A DNA stretch of 64,000 nucleotides from Lacrimispora algidixylanolytica (GCF_003609635.1 NZ_MCIA01000001.1:532906-596905); one strand, 5' to 3'. Positions 1-9,633 are shown, counted from the stretch's first letter. Translations and numbers: made by a program. The notes: generated from the sequence alone by a model not told the origin.

Positions 1-923
1 CTAGTTCCTGTGTTTCCACTGAGCGCTTCTGAAACCTTTTCCAGCGAGCAGATGACAGAGATTCCCTCTTCTTTATTTTCAATAAACTTCATGGCTGCTT
101 TTACCTTTGGAAGCATGCTGCCGGCGGCAAAATGACCTTCCTTTACATATTGCTCTGCTTCCTTTAACGTGATCTGGTCTAGATCTTTCTGATCAGGCTT
201 TCCAAAATGAAGAGATACCCGGTCCACGGCGGTCAGAATCACAAATGCATCTGCATCTACCAGTTCTGCTATTTTTTCTGCTGCCAGATCTTTATCAACC
301 ACCGCTGCTACTCCATGGTAAGACCCGTCTGCTTCCTTCACCACAGGAATCCCACCGCCTCCTCCGGCGATGACCACATGATTGGCATTAATTAAAGTGT
401 TTAAAGAAATTCGTTCATAAATACTCACCGGCTGGGGTGACGGAACTACCCTTCGGTAGCCCCGACCGGAATCCTCCACATATTTCTGGCCCGTCTCTGC
501 CATGAGACGATTTGCTTCCTCTTCACTATAATATCCGCCAATAGGCTTGGTTGGATTTTGGAATGCCGGGTCCTGGGGATCAACGATTACCTGTGTCAAC
601 ATGGTAATGACCACCGTATCGTTAATGCTGTTCTTTACCAGTGCCTGATCAATCGCCTGCTGCAAATGGTATCCTATGTATCCCTGACTCATAGCGGTAC
701 ATTCCGGAAGGTGCATCTCAGGCACCAGCCCTGCTTCATGCCCTTTCTCAAAGGCCAGATTGATCATCCCCACCTGAGGACCGTTCCCATGACAGACAAT
801 CACTTCATATCCTTCTTTTACAATATCAACAACTGCTTCCGCTGTGATCCTCACACGTTCAAGCTGCTCATCTGATGTATTTCCCAGCGCATTTCCGCCA
901 AGTGCAATTACGATTCGTTTCAC
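1..923 (-). CDS. arcC: Carbamate kinase, 3' end cut by window edge
   Basis: Catalyses carbamoyl phosphate + ADP to ATP, CO2 and ammonia, the ATP-yielding last step of the arginine deiminase pathway. The start is a GTG at 921-923 preceded by an AAAGGTGGG ribosome binding site, giving an N-terminus KRIVIALGGNALG typical of the amino acid kinase fold (glycine-rich GGN loop). About 307 residues are present against a usual 310-315. The last visible residues (SLEKVSEALSGNTGT) match the family's C-terminal end, so only a few residues lie outside the window. It follows arcB by 14 bp, in the usual arcA-arcB-arcC order. Confidence 0.93.
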   Translation of the reverse strand, partial: MKRIVIALGGNALGNTSDEQLERVRITAEAVVDIVKEGYEVIVCHGNGPQVGMINLAFEKGHEAGLVPEMHLPECTAMSQGYIGYHLQQAIDQALVKNSINDTVVITMLTQVIVDPQDPAFQNPTKPIGGYYSEEEANRLMAETGQKYVEDSGRGYRRVVPSPQPVSIYERISLNTLINANHVVIAGGGGGIPVVKEADGSYHGVAAVVDKDLAAEKIAELVDADAFVILTAVDRVSLHFGKPDQKDLDQITLKEAEQYVKEGHFAAGSMLPKVKAAMKFIENKEEGISVICSLEKVSEALSGNTGT

Positions 924-937
924 CCTGACCCACCTTT

Positions 938-1930
938 CTAACAAAGTGTTGCATACATCACTGCTTTAATCGTATGCATACGGTTTTCTGCTTCATCAAA
1001 AACCTTGGAATATTTGGCTTCAAAGACTTCATCCGTCACTTCCAACTCTGAGAGTCCAAATTTCTGGTAGATATCTTCCCCGATGGCTGTGCTTCTGTCA
1101 TGAAAGGAAGGAAGACAATGCATGAAGATTGCCTGATCTCCTGCATTCGCCATTACTTTTTCATTGACCTGATAAGGGCTTAGTAATTTAATACGAGTCT
1201 CCCATACCTCATCCGGCTCTCCCATGGATACCCAGATATCCGTATAAACCACATCTGCCCCTTTGGTTCCTTCTTCCACATCTTCGGTTAATGTAATGGT
1301 ACACTGGTTTTCTGCTGCGATTTCCCTGCATACAGCAACTAAATCTTCTGCCGGCCATAAATCCTTTGGGGCACAGGCCGTAAAGTTAAGCCCCATCTTG
1401 GCACACGCCACCATTAAAGAATTTCCCATATTGTTTCTGGCATCTCCCATAAAGGTGAAGTTGATTGTCTTTAGGTAACCAAAATGTTCTTCTATGGTCA
1501 GAAGATCTGCAAGCATTTGCGTGGGATGGAACTGATCTGTTAACCCGTTCCACACCGGCACTCCTGCATAATCAGATAGTTTCGTGACCAGCTCCTGACT
1601 AAAACCCCTGTATTCAATTCCATCATACATTCTTCCAAGAACTCTTGCTGTATCCTCAATGCTTTCCTTTTTTCCCATCTGAGAGCTTCCTGGATCAAGG
1701 TAGGTGACTCCCATCCCCAAATCATTGCCCGCTGCTTCAAAAGAACATCTGGTTCTAGTAGAAGTCTTTTCAAATAATAAAACGATATTTTTTCCCTCAA
1801 GATATTTATGAGGTGTATTGGTTCTCTTTAGGTTCTTGAAGTTTTTGGAAAGATCAATGAAGTAACGAATCTCCTCCGATGTAAAATCTAATAATTTTAA
1901 AAAACTGCGACCTCTCAAATTAACTGGCAT
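938..1930 (-). CDS. arcB: Ornithine carbamoyltransferase, catabolic
   Basis: Converts citrulline + phosphate to ornithine + carbamoyl phosphate in the cytoplasm when acting in the arginine deiminase pathway. 330 residues, normal for the family. Visible motifs are the carbamoyl phosphate site STRTR (about residues 57-61), HPTQ (135-138) and HCLPSFHD near the C-terminus. The catabolic rather than anabolic role is inferred from its position between arcA (19 bp upstream of its start) and arcC. On sequence alone argF and arcB cannot be separated with certainty. Confidence 0.95.
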   Translation of the reverse strand: MPVNLRGRSFLKLLDFTSEEIRYFIDLSKNFKNLKRTNTPHKYLEGKNIVLLFEKTSTRTRCSFEAAGNDLGMGVTYLDPGSSQMGKKESIEDTARVLGRMYDGIEYRGFSQELVTKLSDYAGVPVWNGLTDQFHPTQMLADLLTIEEHFGYLKTINFTFMGDARNNMGNSLMVACAKMGLNFTACAPKDLWPAEDLVAVCREIAAENQCTITLTEDVEEGTKGADVVYTDIWVSMGEPDEVWETRIKLLSPYQVNEKVMANAGDQAIFMHCLPSFHDRSTAIGEDIYQKFGLSELEVTDEVFEAKYSKVFDEAENRMHTIKAVMYATLC

Positions 1931-1949
1931 CTTATTTATCTCCTTCTTT

Positions 1950-3188
1950 TTAGTAATTTACAGGTTCCCGGTCCAAAGGCATGCTCATACAGCGAGGACC
2001 CCCTCTGCCTCTGGAAAGTTCCGCACTTGGAATTTCAAGTACGTTTAAACCCCGTTGTTTTAATAGCTCATTGGTCTTTCTATTACGCTCATATGTAACA
2101 ATGGTTCCCGGTGAAATGCACAGTGTATTGGAACCGTCGTTCCACTGCTCTCTTTCGGCCGCAATCATATCTTCACCGCCGCACTTAATAAGCTCTACCT
2201 TTTCAATTCCAAGACTGTGTTCTAGAATGGTCTCAAGATCCGAACTTAATACCTCCACATTAATTTCACCTTTCTTGATTCCTTTTACGATCCGATATAC
2301 ACGAAGCGGTCCAAGAATTCCGGGATGAACGGTGAATTTATCATAATCAATCTGGGTAAATACCGTATCCAGATGCATAAATGCACGTCTGTTTGGGATA
2401 TCAAATCCAAGAATGGTCTCAATGGTACTGTTTTCATTATCAAAAATATTCTTTGCCAGCATCTCAAGAGCATCCGCTTCCGTTCTCTGGGAAATTCCCA
2501 CTGCCAGCACCTTATCATTGATATTTAAGATATCTCCGCCCTCAATGTGGAACGCATTGTAACGATCGTAATACTTCTCAACCCTATCCTTAAAATCCGG
2601 ATGATATTTAAAGATATACTCCCCGTAAATGGTTTCCCTGTTTCTTGTTACAGAATACATGCGGTTTAAGCTGACTCCTTCTCCGATACAAGCAAAAGGA
2701 TCACGGGTAAAATAAAGGTTCGGCATAGGATCAATAACCAGTTTGGAAGGATCACTCATAATATCAACCAGGGAATCGTTCTTATTATAATTCAGTTCTT
2801 TTAATACAATTCCTTCCATGGATTTCAGTACAAGTGCTTTGCTGTCATCTTGATACTGCATCATATAATCATAAATTTTCTTTCTATATAATCCAGTACT
2901 GATCCCAGCCTCATTGATCCACTGCTTTACGAATTCCTCCTTAATCTCATGGCTTAAGTCCAGCACCTCTGCCATAACATCTTCCAGATACAATACTTCA
3001 ACGCCATGATTTCTTAATATTTCAGCAAATGCATCATGTTCCTGCTGGGCTGCCTCTAAATAAGGAATGTCATCAAAGAGAAGCCTCTCTAACGTGTCTG
3101 GAGTCAGATTTAACAATTCCTTTCCGGGTCTGTGAAGCAAGACTCTTTTTAATTGGCCAATTTCACTTTTTACATTAATACCCTGCAT
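1950..3188 (-). CDS. arcA: Arginine deiminase
   Basis: Hydrolyses L-arginine to citrulline and ammonia, the first step of the pathway. 412 residues from the ATG at 3186-3188, which sits 9 nt after a perfect GGAGG. A TTG two codons upstream is too close to that site to be the likely start. Signature motifs are [12 protein letters not shown] (substrate binding), HIEGGD, and the C-terminal [12 protein letters not shown], whose cysteine (about residue 400) is the nucleophile in this family. First gene of the arcABC operon; the 230-bp upstream region carries a candidate ARG box and is shared with a divergent LuxR-type regulator. Confidence 0.96.
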   Translation of the reverse strand: MQGINVKSEIGQLKRVLLHRPGKELLNLTPDTLERLLFDDIPYLEAAQQEHDAFAEILRNHGVEVLYLEDVMAEVLDLSHEIKEEFVKQWINEAGISTGLYRKKIYDYMMQYQDDSKALVLKSMEGIVLKELNYNKNDSLVDIMSDPSKLVIDPMPNLYFTRDPFACIGEGVSLNRMYSVTRNRETIYGEYIFKYHPDFKDRVEKYYDRYNAFHIEGGDILNINDKVLAVGISQRTEADALEMLAKNIFDNENSTIETILGFDIPNRRAFMHLDTVFTQIDYDKFTVHPGILGPLRVYRIVKGIKKGEINVEVLSSDLETILEHSLGIEKVELIKCGGEDMIAAEREQWNDGSNTLCISPGTIVTYERNRKTNELLKQRGLNVLEIPSAELSRGRGGPRCMSMPLDREPVNY

Positions 3189-3301
3189 AATCAAAATCCT
3201 CCTTGTGTGTTTTTCATTGGCATATGTCTGAGGTTACACATCTAAGCGCTCACGACTCACAAAGATTACCACCAAAAAAGAGAGTTTGGAATAAACTTTA
3301 C

Positions 3302-3319
3302 GAACTATTTTTATGCATA
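3302..3319 (-). promoter_or_regulatory. Candidate ArgR/AhrC (ARG) box upstream of arcA
   Basis: On the minus strand the site reads TATGCATAAAAATAGTTC. Its first thirteen positions closely fit the ArgR/AhrC operator consensus (AT-rich, TATGAATAAAAAT-like); the second half is poor. It also lies within an inverted repeat AACTAT/ATAGTT (3303-3322). A related TATGCATGAATATT sequence lies upstream of the antiporter gene. ArgR control of arginine catabolism is known in Bacilli; here it is inference. Confidence 0.35.
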
Positions 3320-3374
3320 GTTTACAATTTAGACAAAACCTTTCCCAAACTTTATACAATTTGCCCAAAACTTC

Positions 3375-3403
3375 TTGACAGTAAATTTATAATTTGTTAT
3401 GCT
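3375..3403 (+). promoter_or_regulatory. Sigma-A promoter for LuxR-type regulator
   Basis: A perfect -35 TTGACA (3375-3380), 17-bp spacer and -10 TATGCT (3398-3403). The predicted start near 3410 lies only about 8 nt before the ATG at 3418, and no Shine-Dalgarno is visible, so the transcript may be almost leaderless. Confidence 0.7.
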
Positions 3404-3417
3404 AAAAATTAATTCCA

Positions 3418-4449
3418 ATGATGAAAAGGTGGCATAAAAAATTGCTCTACTTCTATGATAATATACTTGTAATTTTATTTTCCGGCGTCTGCCTTCTGGC
3501 ATTCTGCAGCTGCTTACGCAAACGGAGTAGAACCTCTGCCTATATCGCAGGGCTGTTTTTCTGCCTGTTACTCAACCAGCTGGCTACATCCATGGTCGAA
3601 TTCCTGCCTGAATTCGCCCGTATTTATGATGCTCTTTATGAGACCATGCCCATATTCAATACCATCAATGCCATCTCTATCGCCGTCTGCCTGCTGAGCC
3701 TCTCCTATGAGTGCGTACCGGATAGACCCATCCCATTATACGAATACTTCATCCTGGTTGGATTCGGCCTGCTCTTACTCTTAGTACCCACCTTAACGAA
3801 CACTCCCTTCCACCTGTTTTTATACAGCTCTGCCCTTCTTTTCTACCTGCTTTACAGAGGAATCTGGTTCTGTTTCCTGATTCATCAAAAGATTCCCAAA
3901 TCTCTCCATGCTCATAATGCTGGCATGATCCATATACTTTCCTTTATTGCCCCTTTGCTTCTTCTGCTGGGACTGGCGGAAAACTATGTTAACATATTTG
4001 ATCTATGTTCCCATGGAGGCATTTACTCCTACCGGATTTTTTCATTTGATTTCCTGTTCGGCCTGAGTTCTGTATTTTGTATCCGTGCTTATGCACAAAA
4101 AGAAACAGCCCCGCAAACATGCGAGGCTCAAATTCCATCCTTATCATCTATCATAACAGAATCTGTGCCCAGCATTTCCCGGGGCACAGAGATCGGTATC
4201 TTTCATACCTTTTGCAACGCCTATTCTCTTACTCTGAGAGAACAGACTATCCTTGCAGAGCTACTGCATCACGCAACTTATCAGCAGATTAGTGATAAGC
4301 TGCTCATTTCTTCCTTTACCGTAAAGTCACATGTACATCATATCTGCAAAAAAACAGGAGTGATATCCAAACAAAACATATGCGAGTTTTATGAACGCTA
4401 CAAAAATTCCCTTCCGGATGATGACATTCATTCCCTTCCGTCTTCATAA
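3418..4449 (+). CDS. Membrane LuxR-type transcriptional regulator
   Basis: 343 residues. The first 230 or so form about seven hydrophobic segments (for example VILFSGVCLLAF, FGLLLLLVPTL, APLLLLLGLA). The C-terminal 65 residues form a LuxR/GerE helix-turn-helix (LTLREQTILAELL... ISSFTVKSHVHHICKKTG). A membrane sensor fused directly to a DNA-binding domain is inferred. It diverges from arcA and converges on a second protein of the same architecture, overlapping it tail to tail by 22 bp. Likely role: control of the arginine deiminase genes, from context only. The ligand is unknown. Confidence 0.85.
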   Translation: MMKRWHKKLLYFYDNILVILFSGVCLLAFCSCLRKRSRTSAYIAGLFFCLLLNQLATSMVEFLPEFARIYDALYETMPIFNTINAISIAVCLLSLSYECVPDRPIPLYEYFILVGFGLLLLLVPTLTNTPFHLFLYSSALLFYLLYRGIWFCFLIHQKIPKSLHAHNAGMIHILSFIAPLLLLLGLAENYVNIFDLCSHGGIYSYRIFSFDFLFGLSSVFCIRAYAQKETAPQTCEAQIPSLSSIITESVPSISRGTEIGIFHTFCNAYSLTLREQTILAELLHHATYQQISDKLLISSFTVKSHVHHICKKTGVISKQNICEFYERYKNSLPDDDIHSLPSS

Positions 4450-5399
4450 AATTTGCGATATTTTAAAATCAGCTGGGACCGGTTCTTTGAATCCGTCTTA
4501 TCATAAATACCGTGAGCATGGAATTTCACCGTTCCCACAGACAATCCTAATTCATTTCCCATTTCCTGATAAGTCTTGTCTTTTAATAGTAAATAAAGCA
4601 CATCCCGCTGGCGATTGCTCAACGCATATTTGGTGACAAACAAATCCTCCAAAACTTCAACCGCTGTTGCCTCCTGTACCGTTTCATTCAAAGGCTGCTC
4701 TTCTTTCATACGAATCAGCTGGACAAATCCACCCTTAATTACTTTCACTGCCAATATCACAAAGAAAAGATCTTCGCTTACGTTGTGCTCCATAAACACC
4801 TTCAGATGAAGGATATTGACCACATACTGAAAATGAAAAATTACCAGGCTATCCTCAATCAGAATCATTCCTGCAAAAACACCGGCAAGGATAAAAGTCG
4901 GCAGGTATCGCTTCATACGCATCCGATATTCCGGTTCCCTGTTGATAGCGCAGGTGAAAAAGAAGTATGCCGAAAAACCTGCCAGGTAAATCTGCCGGAT
5001 GGTATAAAATATCCAATGCTGTCTTACCGACGCATTCAAATCTCCCACATAAACCGTAACACAGATGAGCGGTAAAAGCACCACTGCGTGAAACACTCCT
5101 AACTTCTTCTCCAGTACATCCACAGTTAAGAATAAATACAACGTACTTATTATGACTCCGCAAATCATCTTAACTCCCAGATAGGTTAGAACATTATAAG
5201 TCCCCTGGAAAAAAGGGATTCTAACCAGAAATTCCGACATGAAAATAATTATGGCGTTCACGCAGTAAAAATACATCAGTATGCCCAGCCCCAACTGGCG
5301 AACATGCTTTGTTTTACAGTATACCGTTACATTTATCGTACATGCACAGACAAATACCATAATCAGTACGATATCAAAAATAAATATAATCGTTCTCAT
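4428..5399 (-). CDS. Membrane LuxR-type transcriptional regulator (paralogue)
   Basis: 323 residues with the same layout as the convergent neighbour: about seven hydrophobic segments up to residue 240, then a LuxR/GerE HTH (LSNRQRDVLYLLLKDKTYQEM... LSVGTVKFHAHGIYDKT). Start ATG follows GAGGTTTCA. It has its own consensus promoter and lies between the antiporter gene and the other regulator. The two are clearly related in plan but diverged in sequence, so they may respond to different signals. Function in arginine metabolism is inferred from position. Confidence 0.85.
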   Translation of the reverse strand: MRTIIFIFDIVLIMVFVCACTINVTVYCKTKHVRQLGLGILMYFYCVNAIIIFMSEFLVRIPFFQGTYNVLTYLGVKMICGVIISTLYLFLTVDVLEKKLGVFHAVVLLPLICVTVYVGDLNASVRQHWIFYTIRQIYLAGFSAYFFFTCAINREPEYRMRMKRYLPTFILAGVFAGMILIEDSLVIFHFQYVVNILHLKVFMEHNVSEDLFFVILAVKVIKGGFVQLIRMKEEQPLNETVQEATAVEVLEDLFVTKYALSNRQRDVLYLLLKDKTYQEMGNELGLSVGTVKFHAHGIYDKTDSKNRSQLILKYRKFYEDGRE

Positions 5400-5482
5400 T
5401 GAAACCTCACATTATCCGAACAGCTTATCACCCCTAAGATCCCATGTTACGGTAACCGGTATTTTTTATTGCCCAAAAACTG

Positions 5483-5512
5483 ATCATACCATTTCAAAAT
5501 AATACCTGTCAA
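5483..5512 (-). promoter_or_regulatory. Sigma-A promoter for second LuxR-type regulator
   Basis: Minus-strand TTGACA (5507-5512), 18-bp spacer, TATGAT (5483-5488), about 85 bp before the start codon. The sequence TTGCCCAAAA(A)CT beside it also occurs beside the other regulator's promoter (3361-3372). Confidence 0.65.
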
Positions 5513-5531
5513 TTTACTTCCAAACAAATGA

Positions 5532-6953
5532 TTAAATAGCGATCCTGCCGGTCACCAGCATAACAATAGATGATAGGGCACCTGCTATGATAAACAAGAT
5601 CACAATGACCTCTTTTTTTGTAAATACAGTTTCTTCTCTATGTTCTTTTCTTGCCTTTATGTAGAGAAAGATTCCAATGATATAAACAAGCATGCACATC
5701 AGAAAATATCCAATGCCGGATGCCCAGATGGCCCATGCATAAAAAGCCGTACCCAAAACCCCCACAGCCAGCTGCAAGAGTTCTCCCTTTTCCTGGCGAT
5801 GCTCATAGGAAAGTTTGATCTGGTACACACAAACCAGAATCCAGGTAATAAATATGGCAGCCGTACATAAGGAATAAGCAAAATTGTATGCTTTATCCGT
5901 AAACAACAGAGTGAAAATAAAAACCTGAGAGAGAGCAGACATAAACACCAGGGAGAATGTGGGCACATTCTTATCATTTACTTCCCCAAATTTTTTAGGA
6001 AGTAGATTCTGATTTGCCATCAGCAGTGTTGTTTCAACTGGAAGCATGGTCCAGGATAACCAGCAGCCTGCAACAGAGATAATCATTGCGATATTGATAA
6101 AAGCTGCCCCCCAGGGTCCTACAATCGAGGAAAGAAGATATGCCATAGTTGGCTGTTTTAATTGACAGATCTCAGCGCGGCCCATCAGACCGTAGGGAAG
6201 CAGAGAAAGGAGTAAATAGATACCCAAAAGTCCTATTAACCCCAATACGGTAGCTTTTCCCGCCGTTGATTTGGTCTTTGCCCGGTCCGACATCATGGCT
6301 GCTCCTTCAATTCCTACAAACACCCACATGAGCACCATGATACTGGAGTTTACCTGGGACAGGACATCTTTTAATGAAAAGTTTCCTGAAACAGTTCCCC
6401 AGAAATCCGCCGTGAACACATCTGCCTTAAAAGCAATGATTGCCGCTATCATGAAGAGAAGAAGCGGAACCAACTTGCAGACGGTAATGATTGTATTTAA
6501 AACAGCCGCACTTTCAATTCCCTTATTTACCACAAAACACATCAGCCACAAAACCACACTTGCCACAATGATAGAAAGCAGATTGCTTCCATTTCCCAAT
6601 GCGGGAAAAAAATAGCTCAATGCACTCATCATAATAGTTGCAAAGGCAATGTTTCCAAGCCACGCCGATAACCAGTATCCCCAACCACTGATAAAGCCGC
6701 CAAAAGGCCCAAAGGTTTCCGTTGCGTAGCTAAAGATTCCGCTTAATTCCGGACGTTTATGAATAATGTTGGTAAGTGCCAGACACAGCATTAAAACTCC
6801 TGTTCCACTAATAATCCAAGCAACGATGGCCGCTCCCGGGCTTGTCCCTTTTGCCATATCCGATGCAATGCCAAATATCCCACTACCAATGGAAGAGCTG
6901 ATCACCAGTGCAGTCAAAGCAATCAGTCCCAATTTTTTCGTATCCTTTTCCAT
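5532..6953 (-). CDS. arcD: APC-family arginine/ornithine-type antiporter
   Basis: 473 residues, about twelve hydrophobic segments, with the N-terminal APC signature ISSSIGSGIFGIASDMAKG. It belongs to the basic amino acid/polyamine antiporter group. In the deiminase pathway such a carrier swaps external arginine for internal ornithine. The substrate is inferred from its place next to arcABC, though it is separated from them by the two regulators and has its own promoter. Start ATG follows AGGAGG at 5 nt. Confidence 0.85.
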   Translation of the reverse strand: MEKDTKKLGLIALTALVISSSIGSGIFGIASDMAKGTSPGAAIVAWIISGTGVLMLCLALTNIIHKRPELSGIFSYATETFGPFGGFISGWGYWLSAWLGNIAFATIMMSALSYFFPALGNGSNLLSIIVASVVLWLMCFVVNKGIESAAVLNTIITVCKLVPLLLFMIAAIIAFKADVFTADFWGTVSGNFSLKDVLSQVNSSIMVLMWVFVGIEGAAMMSDRAKTKSTAGKATVLGLIGLLGIYLLLSLLPYGLMGRAEICQLKQPTMAYLLSSIVGPWGAAFINIAMIISVAGCWLSWTMLPVETTLLMANQNLLPKKFGEVNDKNVPTFSLVFMSALSQVFIFTLLFTDKAYNFAYSLCTAAIFITWILVCVYQIKLSYEHRQEKGELLQLAVGVLGTAFYAWAIWASGIGYFLMCMLVYIIGIFLYIKARKEHREETVFTKKEVIVILFIIAGALSSIVMLVTGRIAI

Positions 6954-7070
6954 AAAAACCTCCTACGTATTGATTCTTTCATCGTATAGAAATTTGGAAA
7001 AAGATGTCTGACTCCAACGGACTGTTTTCTTGTAATTTGGCACTTAGTTTTTTTGCCCGTCCAAATGCCT

Positions 7071-7099
7071 ATTATGATAAAACCATATAATATGCGCAA
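7071..7099 (-). promoter_or_regulatory. Candidate promoter of the antiporter gene
   Basis: Minus-strand TTGCGC (7094-7099), 17-bp spacer, CATAAT (7071-7076). Upstream at 7137-7151 is a direct repeat TGAATAT-T-TGAATAT within TATGCATGAATATT, similar to an ARG-box half. The rest of the 6954-7268 interval shows no gene. Confidence 0.45.
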
Positions 7100-7268
7100 A
7101 AACCTTGGATCCGGCTAAAAGGAGTTTGTTTATGCATGAATATTTGAATATAACTAAATTTTTCAGCTTCTCTGTTTGATACAAATTAACAACAGATATC
7201 CCGCTTTTTTTCCTTTATTCTCCCTTTCAGCTTTATAAGAGCGTAAGAACATCTCACATCCCCAACGA

Positions 7269-7318
7269 AAAAGAGCGCTTGTATTTGTGTTCTTTCCCAC
7301 AAAAACAAGCGCTCTTTT
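7269..7318 (-). terminator. Rho-independent terminator after cbiN
   Basis: A 14-bp perfect stem AAAAGAGCGCTTGT / ACAAGCGCTCTTTT (7269-7282 and 7305-7318) with flanking A and T runs, 42 bp beyond the cbiN stop codon. Confidence 0.85.
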
Positions 7319-7360
7319 ACTTAATGACCCTCAGTTACCATAAACGGTATTCCCATTTGA

Positions 7361-7672
7361 TTATTTATCCTGCCATTTTTTCCGTTCCACAAACCGTCCC
7401 ATGAAAAAGGCTAGAACTCCCACTCCGATTCCTGTCTGGAGGCAGAAAAGAAGGCTTTCCACTTCCCCTGGAAGCTCTCCACCGATCATGGTTTCAAACA
7501 CCGGAGTAAACCATGGTTCATATTCAGCCCCACGAATTTCAGAAATCATCTGGCTCCCTGCATCATCAGAACCACCAAATTCCGCTCCCTTTATAGCAAA
7601 GAGGGGAATGACTGCAATGAGGCAAACCAATAACAAGAGCACCGCCATAATTTTTTTATTTTTCTTTGTCAT
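7361..7672 (-). CDS. cbiN: Cobalt ECF transporter accessory subunit CbiN
   Basis: 103-residue membrane protein with two hydrophobic segments flanking an extracytoplasmic loop (IRGAEYEPWFTPVFE, the conserved part of CbiN). CbiN works with CbiM in the S component of the CbiMNQO cobalt importer. Start ATG follows AAGGAGG. It begins one base after cbiM ends, so the two are surely co-transcribed. Confidence 0.92.
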   Translation of the reverse strand: MTKKNKKIMAVLLLLVCLIAVIPLFAIKGAEFGGSDDAGSQMISEIRGAEYEPWFTPVFETMIGGELPGEVESLLFCLQTGIGVGVLAFFMGRFVERKKWQDK

Positions 7673-7673
7673 C

Positions 7674-8423
7674 TTATCCCACCTCCTTGGAAAATCCCAT
7701 GGATTTCAGCTCCGGAAGAGCATAAGTTTCAAGGGCCATAATAATAACCGCAGTTAGGATTCCCTCGATGATCGCTAATGGAAGCTGAGTCGGGGCAAAT
7801 ACGCTTAAGAACTTGATCGCAGAAGCACCTACGCCACCAACCTCAGAAGGATAGGCAAAGGCAAGCTGTATGCTAGTCACACAATATGTAAATAAATCTC
7901 CAAGCATGGCGGCTAAAAATACACTGACCAGTTTATTGACCTTTAAGCTTCTGCATAATTTATAAATTCCAAAAGACACGAATGGTCCTGCAATCGCCAT
8001 GGAAAAGGTATTGGCCCCAAGGGTAGTAAGTCCTCCGTGTGCCAGCAAAATCGCCTGAAAAATCAGTACGATAATTCCCAGAATGCTGACGGCTGACGGC
8101 CCGAACAAGATAGCACCAAGACCGGTTCCCGTCATATGGGAACAGCTTCCTGTCACAGAAGGAATCTTTAAGGAGGAAATCACAAAGATAAAGGCACCTG
8201 ACATGGCCAAAATTGTGATTGATTTCCTGTTCTCCCGAAGGGACTTTTTAATGGAGAAAAACCCGGCCGCCAAAAACGGTACGCAGATTGCTCCCCAGGC
8301 AATGCAGTACCCTGATGGTAAATATCCCTCCATAATATGCATGGCATAGGCGCTTGGAATAATTCCAAAAGCCATTGCAAATGCGGTTGCAAGCTTCATG
8401 ATACTTTTCTCTTTCTTACTCAT
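7674..8423 (-). CDS. cbiM: Cobalt ECF transporter S component CbiM
   Basis: 249 residues, polytopic. The N-terminal MHIMEGYLP motif is the cobalt-binding signature of CbiM (the mature N-terminal Met-His region coordinates Co2+). Here it follows a short hydrophobic segment that is probably cleaved or forms a signal anchor. Start ATG follows AAGGAG. It lies downstream of a cobalamin riboswitch and a hairpin that probably forms its expression platform, so B12 repression is likely. Confidence 0.94.
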   Translation of the reverse strand: MSKKEKSIMKLATAFAMAFGIIPSAYAMHIMEGYLPSGYCIAWGAICVPFLAAGFFSIKKSLRENRKSITILAMSGAFIFVISSLKIPSVTGSCSHMTGTGLGAILFGPSAVSILGIIVLIFQAILLAHGGLTTLGANTFSMAIAGPFVSFGIYKLCRSLKVNKLVSVFLAAMLGDLFTYCVTSIQLAFAYPSEVGGVGASAIKFLSVFAPTQLPLAIIEGILTAVIIMALETYALPELKSMGFSKEVG

Positions 8424-8439
8424 TTGTTATTCTCCTTCC

Positions 8440-8491
8440 AATAAAATAAGCACCTTACATCCGACGATTCCCACTCATCAGACAGGCGCTT
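8440..8491 (-). terminator. Probable riboswitch expression-platform terminator
   Basis: On the minus strand AAGCGCC (8485-8491) pairs with GGTGCTT (8448-8454), enclosing a second stem TCTGATGA/TCGTCGGA with wobble pairs, followed by ATTTTATT. It sits between the riboswitch and the cbiM ribosome binding site. That it is alternative to an antiterminator is inferred. Confidence 0.5.
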
Positions 8492-8554
8492 TTTAAGGGA
8501 AATCTCTGTATCACAAAAAGATCTCCCCACATGGGTCATCACTCGTAACCAATG

Positions 8555-8730
8555 CGCAGCGAAATGAAAGGCAGGTCTTCTGACTCATGCATCAACGCAA
8601 CAGTTTCTCTTCCCAGTTTCCCAGTGATTTATTAAACTGCGCTTCACACTTACAGCGGCGGGACCGTAAGGGACTTTCACCCTTTTCCCTATTATCCTGC
8701 GGAGAATTTTCACAGGCACCTTTCACAAAA
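8555..8730 (-). ncRNA. Cobalamin riboswitch
   Basis: Read on the minus strand it contains the conserved elements in order: AAGGTGCC, AGGGAAAAGGGTGAAAGTCCCT, ACGGTCCCGCCGCTGTAA, the CACTGGGAAACTGGGAAG block, and the B12-box-like GAGTCAGAAGACCTGCC. These identify an AdoCbl-type riboswitch. It lies between cbiO and cbiM, so it governs cbiMN rather than the whole transporter. Confidence 0.93.
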
Positions 8731-8757
8731 TACTCTCTTATTTTAATCCTAATACCA

Positions 8758-9615
8758 TTATCTGTCAATTTCTTTCGCTCTGCACGAATTTGCCTGTAAG
8801 AGGCTCTCAAGCTCCCTTGCATCTTTGGGGCAGACAACTTCCTCTTGTAAGACTCCATGCCTTACCAGACTTTCAAATACATCCATAATAACAGGTTTTC
8901 TTAAATTTGCTTCCTCCAACACATCAGGAGAATCAAACACCTCTCTGACCGGACCATCTGCAATCATACAGCCCCCGGAAAAAACAAGAGCACGCTCCGC
9001 CCATTGGAAAGCAAAATCCACATCATGGGTAGATATCAGAAGAGTTTTCCCCAAATTTGTCATCTCATCCAGAACATCCTTTAACATCTTAACATTGACT
9101 GGATCAAGAGACGCAGTCGGTTCATCAAACAGAATCACTTCCGGTTCCATAGCAATGATATCCGCTATGCTGACCCTCTTTTTCTCTCCACCGCTTAAAT
9201 AGTGGGGAGGCCTGTCCTTCATTTCGGTTAAATTCATGGAAGCCAATGCAGAATTGACCCGTCCTATCACTTCCTCCTTGGGAAGCCTTAGATTCATAGG
9301 CCCAAAGGAAACCTCTGAAAAAACCGTAGAGGCAATGATCTGGTTATCCGCATCCTGGAATACGATTCCAACATTCCTTCTCAGTTCATTGATCTCCTTT
9401 TTTCCGATTTCTTTTTCCCGGTAGAAAATCCTTCCCAAATCTGGAGTAAGAACCCCGTTAAGAGTCAAAAATAAGGTGGATTTCCCAGCTCCATTGGAAC
9501 CAAGTACCACAATCTTTTCTCCCTTTTTAACCGTTAGATCAATCCCCTTTAACGCCTCTTTTTCCTGACCGTAGGAATATCGCAATCCCTCTGCCTTTAA
9601 AAGAACTTCTTCCAC
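8758..9615 (-). CDS. cbiO: Cobalt ECF transporter ATPase CbiO
   Basis: About 285 residues. Walker A GSNGAGKST, signature LSGGEKKRVS, Walker B VILFDEPTASLD and a switch histidine (STHDVDF) are all present. Energises cobalt uptake with CbiQ. Two GTG starts are possible; the inner one (9613-9615) is better spaced (7 nt) from AGAAGG than the one at 9621. The gene follows cbiQ closely and precedes the cobalamin riboswitch. Confidence 0.93.
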   Translation of the reverse strand: MEEVLLKAEGLRYSYGQEKEALKGIDLTVKKGEKIVVLGSNGAGKSTLFLTLNGVLTPDLGRIFYREKEIGKKEINELRRNVGIVFQDADNQIIASTVFSEVSFGPMNLRLPKEEVIGRVNSALASMNLTEMKDRPPHYLSGGEKKRVSIADIIAMEPEVILFDEPTASLDPVNVKMLKDVLDEMTNLGKTLLISTHDVDFAFQWAERALVFSGGCMIADGPVREVFDSPDVLEEANLRKPVIMDVFESLVRHGVLQEEVVCPKDARELESLLQANSCRAKEIDR

Positions 9616-9633
9616 AGCCACACCTTCTTTCTC

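Noticed and set aside
8592-8858. Minus-strand reading frame over the cobalamin riboswitch
   Set aside because: It is in a different frame from cbiO and lies over conserved riboswitch elements; no ribosome binding site.
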